Assembly: GCA_905178155.1 (NCBI GenBank)
Contig: CAJINV010000021.1
Location: 225,760-289,759 of the forward strand
DNA: 64,000 nt
From: Amoebophrya sp. A120
Taxonomy: Eukaryota > Sar > Dinophyceae > Syndiniales > Amoebophryaceae
Direction of reading: 5' to 3'
Positions 13,101-24,000 of this stretch are shown here, in pieces. The notes beneath the pieces were generated by a model, which was not told the origin of the DNA, made no database searches, and was given only the letters and a program-made list of their open reading frames with translations. The position numbers were made by a program, and so were the translations under genes. Position 1 is the first letter of the stretch. Each line of letters begins with the position of its first letter.

Positions 13101-16100
13101 GGGTATTTCGACCCGGTGAAAAAAGAAGTCATTGCGAACATTTCTTCAGAAAGCAGGAAAGGCGAGGAACTGCGGGATTGTACGTCACAATCAGAAGTAG
13201 GAGGAATTTCTGATGGAGAAGATGCAATAAACAGACCGCGAGAAAAGCCTTCCACGACTGCGTGCTGGTGGAACACTTCAGACACAGTGGAGCTCGTTTG
13301 GTCTTCAAATAAATCGGCAAAAGAACCAGATCAAGATCCTTACTCCCAGGTCCGGCTGAAATTCATCGGGCGGTCGGACTTCCGGGTGAAGATTAACGGC
13401 GAAATGACCGACTTGGGGCAGGTGAAAGAAAATATTGCGAAGTATCTGGCAGAGACTGAGCAAGCACAATCAGCAGCAGGAGTTGCGAGCACCACGACGA
13501 CGAGCAATTCCAATCGTTCCTCTGGTCGTCAAGAACGGGCTGCAGAAGAGCCACTTGCTGCGAAGATGATCTCGAATTCCGAGGTGGAGCTACTCCGTTT
13601 CACCGAGGTGTGGCAGCGGTACCCAGTCACTTTTCACCTGTTTGTCGCTTTGGGACGCCCGAGCAACGCGGGCGGGGAGAGAGGTGAAAATCACCACAAC
13701 AAGCCTAGCGCAACTTCTTCCGCAGCTGCGCTACCAACATCCTCGCCGACAAACGTGAAAGAGATCCTCGCTATCAAGAAGCTCGTTCCTTCCGCGCCGC
13801 ACATCAAGCTGCACTTCCTGCCGAGCACAGGCCTTCCACGGCACCCGGTTACTGGGAAGGTAGATCGGAAGGCGCTCAACGCGCAATTTAACGCACCGAT
13901 GTTCGGGTTCCCGTTCCAGGATGCGAGGGTCAGGTGCGGAAGGCAAGAAGCGGCAGTGGGGTCCCTGCGTGAGCCTGAGCTGCCCGTTGTTGACGTCGCG
14001 GCTGTTTCGTCCCTTGCGAAGAACATGGACGCCAGCAGCGAAAAGATGTTCTCCACGACGAGGGCCCATCAGATGGGAGGTTTGCACTACAAACTGCGGG
14101 ACGATGTTGAAGAAATGTGCATCAATGGCTCCGCGACAGGGGAGCGAGTTGAGCAAACATCAGCAGCCACATTAAGTGTTGAATCCGCAACAAAGACGAA
14201 GCAGGAGGAGCCGACATCGCAACACCTTCAAAATGCGACGCCACAAGAGAGAACAACGGAGAGCAGCAACTCTTACACTAGAACGTGCACCTCATCGCTA
14301 CTTCCCTCCGCAAAAACGCGGTGGACAGCCATAAGAAATTGGCTTCGTGAGCTAAGCGACGAGTATTCTGACGTCTACCGGGGTGACCATCCGGTGGAGA
14401 TTCCGGATTTTGTCGATCTTGTATTCGGAAAAGAAGTTGCTCAGCCACGCACTGAACAGACAGCTGTTTTCAGTGACGAGGAGGCCTGCTGTGGCGACCA
14501 CCACGCCCCCCAAGATGAAATGGAAAGCGCTTCTCTCTTTCACTCCGCCAGCGTCACACACCCCGACTACCGATTGCCTTTACCGGTTCCCTGTCTCAAC
14601 GCGAGGGGTTTCCAGGCCCTGGACGATCACGCGCGGCTGAATTGGGCCATCCGGCTGGAAGCCTGCTGGCGTCTCGGGCTCGGGCTTTGCTTAATACTCC
14701 TCGTGTTGACCAACGCGATCCTTGCGGTGGTTTCTGAGGAAGGTGATGTTGAGTTTTATCGACATACGAGTAGTACTAGTCCCAGCGCAACATCAAGCCC
14801 TCTCAACAACATCTTCCCCGCATCACTTCTCGCCCTGATCACAACTTTCCTATTGCGAAGGTTGTTCGGCTTTTTGCTCCTGGCTTACTGGGTCAGTTTC
14901 ATGCACGCGGCGCTGCTGCAACTGCTCCAGTTCCGCACGGCCGTCAGCGTGGTTTCCCAGAGCAAGAACTATTGGCGACAGCGGTTGGACCTGGTCCGCG
15001 CCTGGTTGCGGGAGGACATCTGTCGCGAGTTTCTACTCCGAGAGCTCGGCGTGTGTTTTTTTTTCATCGCGATGGCGCTCTGCGTTCAGATGTGGGACGA
15101 GATGGAAGAACAGGAAGGAAAACTCATTCGTGCTGAAAGACTTCTACAGGGCACTGCATCTACTTCATCACAAAAATCCTCTCGAGACGACATATACGAA
15201 AATTTTTACGACACCCCGCCGGTGAATTTTAATTTTCCTTCGGTACAACTACAACTATGTGCCTCATCTCTCCTCCACCTCCCCTTGTTCACATTTCTGA
15301 AACTCTTCCTGAAACTCCTCCCAGTCCTTCTCGGGGTCCTTGGTATCCTCTCCCACGCGCTACTCATCCGGCACCCGAGCAGGCTTTTTTTTTGGCCGGT
15401 GGTGTATTGGCAGGCCATCCTGCTTATCAAATGTAAAAATGTCTGGGTTTGGAAGATTGCCAGGCTTGTCATGCACATTTTGCATGACTCCTGATGTCTG
15501 TGATGCATGCCCTAGCATCACAGATTTTGTGAGGCCTTCCTGATGCCTATACCGCATGACAAATGCTCTTTCCGTGTAGCAAAACTTGGACTCTCTTTGC
15601 TGCTCATGCAATACAGATTTTTTTAGAATCCAAAATCAGCATGACAAGATGGATTCTTCCAGACCCAGACATTTTTACATTTGATACTGCTGCAACTGGT
15701 TTCGCCGACGGACGGGTGCGCGTGGCAACTGCAGGCATCCGGATTGTTCCAGCTCGGGTGGAAGCATTTGAGGTACCTGGAAATGCTTGGGATGGCGGGT
15801 GATGCGATTCTGCAAATGATTCGGAAGTCATACTCACGCTCAACAGCAGCTACATGGCTAGGATTTATTTCTGAGGACAAGACAGGGGACGTCGGTGCAC
15901 AGTGTAGCTTGTTCGACAAGAGAAGTAGACAAGAGGATGATCATGATACTACGACGCATGATGTCGAGGATGAGCGGCGCGCTGCTGGACGCGCTTCACC
16001 AGAACGAGACACGGCGGACAATTACTCACGTGGCAGAACTAAATTTTACGAGCGAAACCAAACCGAATCCCCACGTAGTTCCTCGTCCCAGCAAAGCCAA

Positions 16101-18271
16101 AGCTCCGCAGATGAACAAAAGTCGAAGGCTTGGTACTGCAAAACCCCGGGCTGCAACCGCCTTCAGTACAAGGACAGGTATTTCAATCCCGAGTTCACTG
16201 ACCCGCTTTACAAGCAGGACGAAGGGTCGGTGCTGCAGGCTGTGGCTGGAAGTAGTAGAACGTCGGGTGATCATCAGAATGGCCACGGTAGTAGTTGTAC
16301 AAAAATGCAAAGTAGCAGCTCGTCCGCGACAGAAGACGAGAAGGAAAAAGACTACCAGAAATCCCGGCGGTGGTTGGGGTACTGTAGTATGTGCTGGAAC
16401 GAGAAGAGGTTGACGTATTTGCAATACAGCGTCAACTGTGTCGGGGAGCTGCAGAGGTTTCTCGCATCTTCAAATAACGCAGCTTGTAGTTCCTCGTCAG
16501 GAAACGATGAAGAAAAAGACGGCGAAAAAATTCGTGCCCAAATCCTACTCAGGGACGACGATGACTCGTCATCTTCAGACCTGTTCACTGCAAAGCTGGC
16601 TACCTGCACAGACGCGATAGAGTTGCCCAGTGCCGTTTTTCAAAAAGCGAAGGAGCAGACGCAAGGTCAAATGCTTGTTGGTCATCATCTCGAGGACGCG
16701 TCGTCGAAGCAGGATAATTGTAATTTTTATTCTGCCGCCACCGCCTGGACGAAGGAAGACGAGGAGTTTTGGAGCCGGAAAAAAGTGGTTGACGGTAGTG
16801 AAAATAATCTCAAAGGGACGTCTATCCTGAGTAAAAACGTACCCACACCAGAGTCAGGATGGGGAATCTGCTAGACAAATCAGCCAGCTTTGGTTGTTTG
16901 GCATGACAAGTTTGTCCGCGTAGTTCTGGTGTGGGTAATCTGCTAGACAAATCAGCCAGCTTTGGTTGTTTGGCATGACAAGTTTGTCCGCGTAGTGTAG
17001 TGCTGTTTGAGCTAGTTTAGCAGCATTACAGATCTAGTATCTCGTGCTGATTGGAGCATGACAAATTTCAAAACCGCATTAGAAAATGCGGGGCTCCGCA
17101 TGAGAAACATTTTAAGCATGCAGAGTTGCATGACAACTATGGTGTGGGTACGTTTTTACTCAGGATAGCCTCGAGATTTTACGACGACGATGAGGATGAC
17201 GAGGCGAGGTGGAAATTGCCGGTCTTGAAGGAAGAGGATCTTGGATTTTTCTCTAAGTTTTGTCTCTCCTTCAGCGGCAAACTCGAGAACCTGTTCCAGG
17301 AGTCGTACTCATTTACGTCAGGCAAGGACGACAATTCACCTGCAGACGAGGATAAAACTGCAAGCGAGAATAAAGCAAAAATCAACCTGTGGAGTTGCTT
17401 TCGAGACGTGTTCTGGAGCTTCTGCGTGGACCTCCCGGTGACTGGAGCGCTTTTTCTCGCAGGATTACAACTTTTGGGCTTCGTTTGGGTAGCTGGTTTT
17501 GTCGCAGAGAGGGCGTTTGCTTGGATAGTTTCTACGGACAACGACGGAGATGAAGACGCAGAGGCTCCTGCTGGTGTTCAGATAAATCCTGGGAAAATAG
17601 TAAAGCACCGACAAGAATTTCATGAGAAGTACTGGAATTGCGAGTCCTGGATTAAAACGTGCGACTCACTGCTCGCGTCAATTCAAGTCGAGTTTGCGCA
17701 AGCTTGTGCGGCGCTCAACGCTGCTCCTGCTGAAAGCGGTACATCAACTAGGGTTACCAGTGCACCAACGTCCGAAATTTTGAACCAGTTCGTGCACTCT
17801 AACCGAGGGTTCGGAAGCGTCGCGGCTTCTTCATCGTCATTCTGGCGCACGACCAAACACCTACCTGCTCAAGGCAACGCGGAGCGCGCCTCCCGCGATG
17901 GTATATTACTAGCGACCTCGTCCTCCACGTCGAAGAAGCAGACAAGCCAGGAACTTATCGATCCGACAGAAGAACGCACGACGATTACTCCGACAACCTC
18001 AACGGAGAGCAGCAATAAGCGCCCGGTTTTGTTGCAGGAGGACCTGATCCTGGCCCACAGGACCACAGAACAAAAGCAGAAACGCGAGGATCAAGATGGG
18101 TCTAGCAACCTACAGCAAGAGCGTGCAGCTGATCGCCACGGCAGCTCAAGCAGCTCACATGAACAAGATCCGGCGGCATCAATAAACAACTGGTCCAGTT
18201 GTAACTATGTCGATGTAGATCTTGTCAAGAATGGCGATAATTATGCAAAACTCCAGAATTGTGGACAGTGA
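10184..18271 (+). CDS. Giant ANL adenylation-domain membrane protein (about 2199 aa)
   Basis: Proposed exons are 10184-10756, 11028-11991, 12277-12315, 12631-15424, 15692-16822 and 17173-18271; they total exactly 2200 codons. The first two exons carry ANL (acyl/aminoacyl adenylate-forming) features: LTFSQL, a GVDVSRDSV core, and YTGGTVKEKVATVTH in place of the usual Ser/Thr/Gly-rich P-loop YTSGTTG. Later come GEKLPDHLAEKF, LKFIGRSDFRVKINGE and the A10-like LPRHPVTGKVDRKAL. The second half is unlike an ANL enzyme: at least four hydrophobic segments (about 14650-15420), acidic Ser-rich linkers, two Cys pairs (WYCKTPGC, YCSMCW) and another membrane segment near 17400-17520. The gene is cut by four introners and one GT-AG intron (10757-11027). 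No carrier-protein domain is visible after the adenylation domain, so the acyl or amino-acid acceptor is unknown. The start may lie upstream. Confidence 0.7.
11992..12271 (+). mobile_element. Introner, family A, diverged 3' end
   Basis: A 280-bp element starting TATCAAATGCAAAAATGTCT; the 3' end (CCAGACCGAGACTCTCTTGC, then AGTTGATA) is a diverged copy of the family A end. It is flanked by GGGCA at 11987-11991 and 12272-12276. Excision with one GGGCA joins DLG to KDNVDLIFTWGEK in frame. Confidence 0.85.
12316..12625 (+). mobile_element. Introner, family B
   Basis: A 310-bp element with ends TATGCACTGCAAAAGTATCG and its exact reverse complement, unrelated in sequence to family A. It is flanked by AAAGC at 12311-12315 and 12626-12630. 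Excision with one AAAGC joins GEK to LPDHLAEKF, which rebuilds a typical adenylation-domain segment. Only 39 coding bases separate it from the introner before it. Confidence 0.9.
12411..12520. repeat. Minisatellite inside the family B introner
   Basis: Four imperfect copies of a unit containing GAAACAGCCTAGGGCCAACA, some separated by CATCTGTCC. A (TGA)n run follows at about 12550-12568. The repeat lies wholly inside the intron. Confidence 0.8.
15425..15686 (+). mobile_element. Introner, family A
   Basis: A 262-bp element with nearly perfect TATCAAATGTAAAAATGTCT inverted ends, flanked by CTGCT at 15420-15424 and 15687-15691. Excision with one CTGCT joins WQAILL to QLVSPTDGCAW in frame, inside a membrane segment. 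No placement of the junction within the 5-bp repeat gives GT-AG. Confidence 0.9.
16823..17167 (+). mobile_element. Introner, family C, with diverged target repeats
   Basis: A 345-bp element with 27-bp inverted ends that begin TATCCTGAGTAAAAACGTAC. The flanking 5-mers are ACGTC (16818-16822) and GCCTC (17168-17172), which match at three of five positions. Removing the element plus 5 bp joins KGTS to RFYDDDEDD in frame, so the same excision rule holds. Confidence 0.85.
16861..16998. repeat. 65-bp tandem duplication inside the family C introner
   Basis: The segment starting AATCTGCTAGACAAATCAGC and ending GTTTGTCCGCGTAGT occurs twice, at about 16864-16925 and 16937-16998, nearly identical. The recent duplication lies in the intron only. 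Confidence 0.85.
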
Positions 18272-18970
18272 AGAAGGACAAACACACAGATCCGGTGTGG
18301 TTACAGTAAGGGCTTGGCTATTCCTCTTCTAGTGCAGTAAAGTTCCTGTTGAAAGTTCCTTTCTGTTTTGGATATTGTGTTGTTGGTGAGATATGATCTC
18401 ATGTTCCTGCCACTAGAAGAGACTTGTATGTGTAGAGACAGCATGCATTAGCTGCCTCGAGTCTGGCTACTCCATCTGCAAGATGATTGAAAACTACGCC
18501 AGGTAGAACCAAGGATGACAAACGCTAAAGCGGCCCTCGTACGGTTGGAAACTCCCACGCAGTTTGTTGCGTGCTGATGAAACTCAGTGAAGACCTTGCA
18601 GGCCATGCTTGACAAAGGTACCTTTCCTCTCAGTTGTTGCAGGCAGGTAGTGCTGCTACCTGTGCTCTCTTCGGAGCCCACAGTTAGTAGTGCCCCCTGT
18701 CAGTTGTTGTTTCATTCCATGCTCCACATAAGCGATACGAAGTAGAGGCTGTAAATGATGGAGATCCGCATGTGTGCGAAAAAACAGATCTGCATGAGAA
18801 AAATGATTAGCGTATTTGGTGCACAATCTGGAACTATATCCCCGACACTCGCCTCACAACATACAGTGCCCAGTTTCCAAAAATGCCTTTCGCATGCAGC
18901 TGTAGTTAAAAAGCTATCACCTCCTCGTGTCGTTAGACTCCACCTGCGCTGTAAGTATCGCCCTGGAAAA
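18272..18970. other. Intergenic region
   Basis: 3' flank of the giant gene and 5' flank of the coiled-coil gene. An upstream open frame (from about 18755) is in phase with the next gene but is not protein-like, so I treat it as untranslated. Nothing else is recognised. Confidence 0.5.
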
Positions 18971-19576
18971 ATGCCCCCAGCCCCGATCCGCACATGCGCG
19001 AAGTGCGCAGAGAAGGAAGCTGATAATCAAGCTCTCCTTCGTGAGCGCTCTGAAAAGAATGAAGAAATCGCGGGATGGGAAAAGCGCTGGAAAAATGACT
19101 CTGTATCCATGGAGAACCAGCAGGAGCTCGCCTCTGTTCGCTTACGCCTGCGTGATGCGATCAAAGGCAAAAACAAAGCCATTATTGAGAAGAATGCCTT
19201 GAAAGAGGAGAAAAAAGAACTAGAAGAAAAGTATGAGGAATTGGAGAAAGAGTGCCAATTAGCTAATGCGCATGCGTTCCTTGGCGCGGAATGTGTGAAA
19301 AAAGCGCTGTGGCTGCGCGGTCAATGTAAGAGACACGAATTTAAGGACCTCTTAATTTGTGATCTCCCGCATAAGAAGACCCCATTCACAAACGAGCACC
19401 TAATCGCACAGATGCTCCCGAGTGATGAAGTTGCTGGCCCCCTGCCAGATCGTGAATCCTTAGAGAAGATGACTGATGCGGTGCTCGACCAGATGTCCGA
19501 TTTTCTCGGTCGCTGGTCGACCGATGAGCACTCGTTAAAAAAGAAGGAAGCCTCTAGCTCTAGTAAGAAGAAATAA
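18971..19576 (+). CDS. Small coiled-coil protein, unknown function
   Basis: Predicted 201-aa protein. I chose the ATG at 18971 (MPPAPIRTCAKCAEKEADN) because the in-frame sequence upstream lacks protein character. It opens with a CAKC pair. A highly charged, Glu/Lys-rich stretch follows (about residues 20-100, with EEKKELEEKYEELEKEC), typical of a coiled coil. Next is a globular part with ALWLRGQCKRHEFKDLLIC, and a Ser/Lys-rich tail ends KKEASSSSKKK. It is intronless. No family was recognised; the basic tail could suit nucleic-acid or nuclear association, but that is speculation. Confidence 0.6.
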   Translation: MPPAPIRTCAKCAEKEADNQALLRERSEKNEEIAGWEKRWKNDSVSMENQQELASVRLRLRDAIKGKNKAIIEKNALKEEKKELEEKYEELEKECQLANAHAFLGAECVKKALWLRGQCKRHEFKDLLICDLPHKKTPFTNEHLIAQMLPSDEVAGPLPDRESLEKMTDAVLDQMSDFLGRWSTDEHSLKKKEASSSSKKK

Positions 19577-21071
19577 GAAAACGTTAAGAAGATTCCTGAT
19601 TACATTCGAGAAACATCTATGTCGTCACTAGAGCGAATTGAACTAGCTGCCTTGCACTAGAGCGAGTTGTACTACGTATCTATTTTCTCTTCTATTCATC
19701 ATCACTTATCGAGGGACACGGAGGAGTATCTACGTACCAGTTTTTAAGATGTACACAACTTCACATTTACAAATGCATTTGATAAAAATATAGAGCCAAG
19801 CTATCGTCATCATTCAGAAAACTAGCACCGCCACCCGTCACCTCCACAAGATGCTGACAGTGCTAGTCACAGCAGTGGCGACATTGTTCGTCACTCCTGC
19901 AAGCTACATCATGCCGGTGGTAGCCGCAACGTGGTCGTCGTGCACTACTCGTGGCGGTCACTTCAGAATGCTCATGTTCTTTTACGGGACATCTGAAGTA
20001 TTTACTTGATATGTGATGCCCTCTTAGCACCTTCCATGAATGCACAAGTCTGTCATGACAAATTGCATATGTGAACTAATCCAACAATCAAATATTCCCA
20101 GGTCCGGATCTTGCTCGCCATGGCCGCATTTTCTTGGATGTTGGGAAACGAGGGCAGGATTCTCACCTACGAAGGATGCATTGTCGGATGCCTCCAATAT
20201 CTACTGTGGCAGATGGCAGAAATTGCGCGTAGTTACTACTTTATATTTGATATGATGACGATGACCATTTACAAATGCATGGCATGGAGCATGACAAATT
20301 GATGCGATGGTACGAAAATGCTAATCGAAATGTATCCAAACTTGACAAAACAGGTTGCTGCCGAGGAATAATGAGCAACACCCGCAGGATCCGTTTCATG
20401 CTCCAACAAAATAATCACGGTGAAGCTGTGGTAGTGCAAAATGACTTGCAAGTCATTAACAACGATGACTAGAGTGAGTGGTGTATCTCCACCTGCTCTC
20501 GAAGACCTTTTTTTTGTCCTCAAGATGAATGAATCATTCCTCAGCTGAAAAGTGCTTCTTTTCATCAGCAGGAATCAAACAATCGAGCACTCCCAGCCCT
20601 GCACTTGTGCAGTATTACCTGTAAACAGCATAGCAGCCAAAGCCATGCTGTTAGCCATCATTGTGTTTGTTCGTTCCTATGACGCAAATTAGCATTGCAA
20701 GCCAGTACAGGATGAAAAACAACATCACGAAAATGTGACAGAGACTGGCATCACAGACTAGCACCAGAGAGCCGTACCATCTACATCACAAAGTAGAATA
20801 TAAATACCTATCTGCAGCATTACAGGTCTACCCGCAACTGCCGAGTGATTACAGAGTGAAGCAGAGAAAAACCACAAGAGAGATAGAGTGTAGAAATCGA
20901 GAATCAGCTGCACGAGGGGAGATGGAAGAAATAGAGAGATACAAACAGATGCGTCTTCCATTTCTTCTTTCCAAAAAACACTGTAGGGCTGAAACTTTTT
21001 CGTGATCATAGACAGAAACCTTGAAAATGAAGTTTTGGTCCTCCGAATAGCTGGATTTCTCCCCAGTGAAG
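19577..21071. other. Intergenic region with introner-like words
   Basis: No gene is supported. Words common inside the introners (CATGACAAATTG, GCATGACAAATTGATGC, CATTTACAAATGCATG) appear at about 19770, 20040-20075 and 20270-20305. They suggest decayed elements, but no complete TIR pair with flanking repeats was found. Confidence 0.45.
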
Positions 21072-24000
21072 ATGACAGGACGTAAAAGCAGTACCGCTGA
21101 GAAGCGGAAATCTGCCGTAAAGGTATGCCCTTTCTCTAATGATTACTTTGGTTTATTGTTTTGATTTTTGCTTCCGACAGTATACAGAAGTTGATGTCTT
21201 ATCACCATGACAAAACCAAATTAGCATAACAAATTCCATATTTGATCATGAGTCCTTGAATTATTATCAGGACGAAGCCCAGCATAAGCCGAGCCCCACG
21301 CCGAAAGCCAAAGCCGCTGTTGCGAAAGCTAGATCGAGGTCAGCATCGAGAGAGAAGGATGAAGGACGTGACACAGACCACGCTATCGACAAGAACGTGA
21401 CGCAGCCCGCGACATCGCCAGAGGACAAGCCCCTGACACAGTCCACGACAGCATCGCAGGTGAAGACCGTGTCGCAGTCCTCGTCCACGACAGAGGTGAA
21501 GAGCGTGTCGCAGTCCTCTACGACACAGGAGATGAAGGGCATGTCGCAGTCCGTGACGCACGACGAGCAACCCGCAGCAAGCAGTGTAGCGACACCCGCC
21601 CGAGCAGCTGGGAGTAGCACAGCTGCAACCATCCCGGCGTCAGCAGCAAAGCCGTCACGTACAGCAGGCGATGAACTGCAACAGGCGGCAAAAGCACCAC
21701 CTCCCGCCCCCTTGCCAGCAAACGGCTCACTTGCACCGCTACAAGTGATGCTTACGCAAGACTCGACCCTCGGCTTCTCCCTGAAGCCGGTGCCGACCAC
21801 CGTGGCGGCGCCACAGCCACAAACGGTGCCATCGATCGATGACAGGCTAGTCATCGACACTGCAGAATTTGGCGAGATGAACACGCTGGTGCAGCAGTTT
21901 GAAGAGGAGGGAGCGCTCGCTCCGCTCCCCCCGGGCGTCTGCGATGACGATGAAGCAGAACCTAGCGTCGTCAACCCCACCACCCCCAAGGTAAGTGATA
22001 TGGTGTTGAGCAGCACCAATAGTAAAGGGGTAAAACTCTTTGACCTGGGACAGGTCAAAAAGGCAAGTTTAGCCTCGGGTGAGCCAGTGGAGAAGAAGCA
22101 AAGGAGAGCTTCCTTTGCAGGAAGCGACCAAGATGTGCAGTCACAGCAGCAGACGAAGGAACCCTCCCCCCTGGACCCGAAGCCGTCAACTAGTTGCATC
22201 GCCTCACACGTCAAGTCGGTAGACGTTGCAGGGCTACGCAGCATCGGTGCTTCTGACGGGGAGATCCAGATGTTCCTCTGTGACACCCACGCTCAAACGC
22301 TGCTCGCCGAGTTCCAGGAAATTGCTGATAAGACAGGATCAGTGCTGTCTGACCAGGCATACCTGGACCTGTTGCCTCCGCCCGGATACATCAGTTCCGG
22401 TAGGCAGGTAAAAGTAGCTTTCGAGTCGGGCCCCACGCGGATAGGAGGTGCAGGTGTGTACGCAAGATTGAGCGACCCCCGCGGGTCACTAGCACCGCTG
22501 TGGGCCGCAGAGCTGGACAACTGTGACTTCTCCTTCAGGCAGACAGCAGCATATTTGTGGAGAATCGCTAACGCAATTGCACACGACCTGGACCAGAAAA
22601 TAGTGCTTGAAAGAAGTACGCAATTCTTGCGCCTCATGGTGTACGACTTGAACATCGCGCCGTGTCCGCAAAAGCCCGTGTCCGCAAAGAAATTGTGGCG
22701 AGAGGAGATCCTCTGCCAATTTGCTGCGAAGGATCCGGTGACGTTCGCGATCTACGTCTTGACCGGCCGGCTATTCGACGTGAACACCTTCACAGCGAAG
22801 TACGGGAAAGAGAAAGCGAAGAGCCAGAAGATAAAGCTGGAGACGCAGCGAGACTTCCGGCTAGGAGTCACAGTCACAAAAGTGGCGACCACGGGCTGCC
22901 AAGACACCGAGAAACTCTCGATCTCCGATGTCGACCGCCTGTGGAGAAAAGACCTCGACGTCAACGGTCAGCTCCTGCCGATTGGAGATGTGGTGAAACA
23001 GTACGTCCTTTCAGGAGCTTTTCTCCGCCGCGCGTGGCCAGTGCTCGTAGCCAGCGACTGGTACAACGTTGCTGCGCTAGCCGAGCTCCTGGGCGAGAAA
23101 CTACACACCATCCTGTATGCGCACCAACTGTCGTTCGAGACGCTAAAATTGTACAACATCCTTCCTGTTTCCGTGGTATCGGAAATATTCGAGCTATCGA
23201 GTATTACGTGGGTCAAGTTGCTGTACCCGCACATGTCCGACCTCGGAATGGTGCCCTTTAATGTGGTGATGGACAAGTTCCCGGTCGTGCATCCGACCGC
23301 GACCAACGTAGCGATGCACATGATCATGTACACCTCGCAGTTTTGGAAGAAAGATGGTGTGCGCATCACGACAGCCAACGCGGTAGAGAAGAGATTCCCG
23401 CACGTCGGTGGCAGCACAGATCCAGCCCGTGTCTGGAATGATCATATTGAGGATATGTTGGTGATGTGCATGAGCAATCACTTCATGGAGGGTCTCAGCC
23501 CGCTCTTGCACTACCAAGACATTCTCCCGCGCGGCCGGCACATGTACCACAAAAATCTGACGTACCAGAATTCCGCTGCAGTGAGCACATATCTGGACCC
23601 TGTCACCCTCCTGCCCACGACCGCACTCGACGACCGCACCACGCGGCCGAACAATAAAGTGTTCAAGAGCATCTGCCAGGAGAATGCGTACTTTGAGTCC
23701 AACCCGCGCTCGCGCACCGAGCACATGTACATGGGCCGGTTCGCCCGGTCGCAGGCCCTGTGTCTCACCATCACCAAGCACATCATCGATGACATCGGAA
23801 ACTGCCACAGCAATGACACCTTCGCGCCGACCACAGCGTCCAGGATGTCAGTGCAGCAGCCTCTTTTGCCTGAGGTGCGAACAAGATCTGCTGTACAAGC
23901 CCCGATGCTTGACGAACAGATAGCGGATGACACGCCGGACGACGCAGCAGAAGCGACGAGAATTCAAGAGCAGTTAGCCGCTGGTGCAATCGATGCTGAT

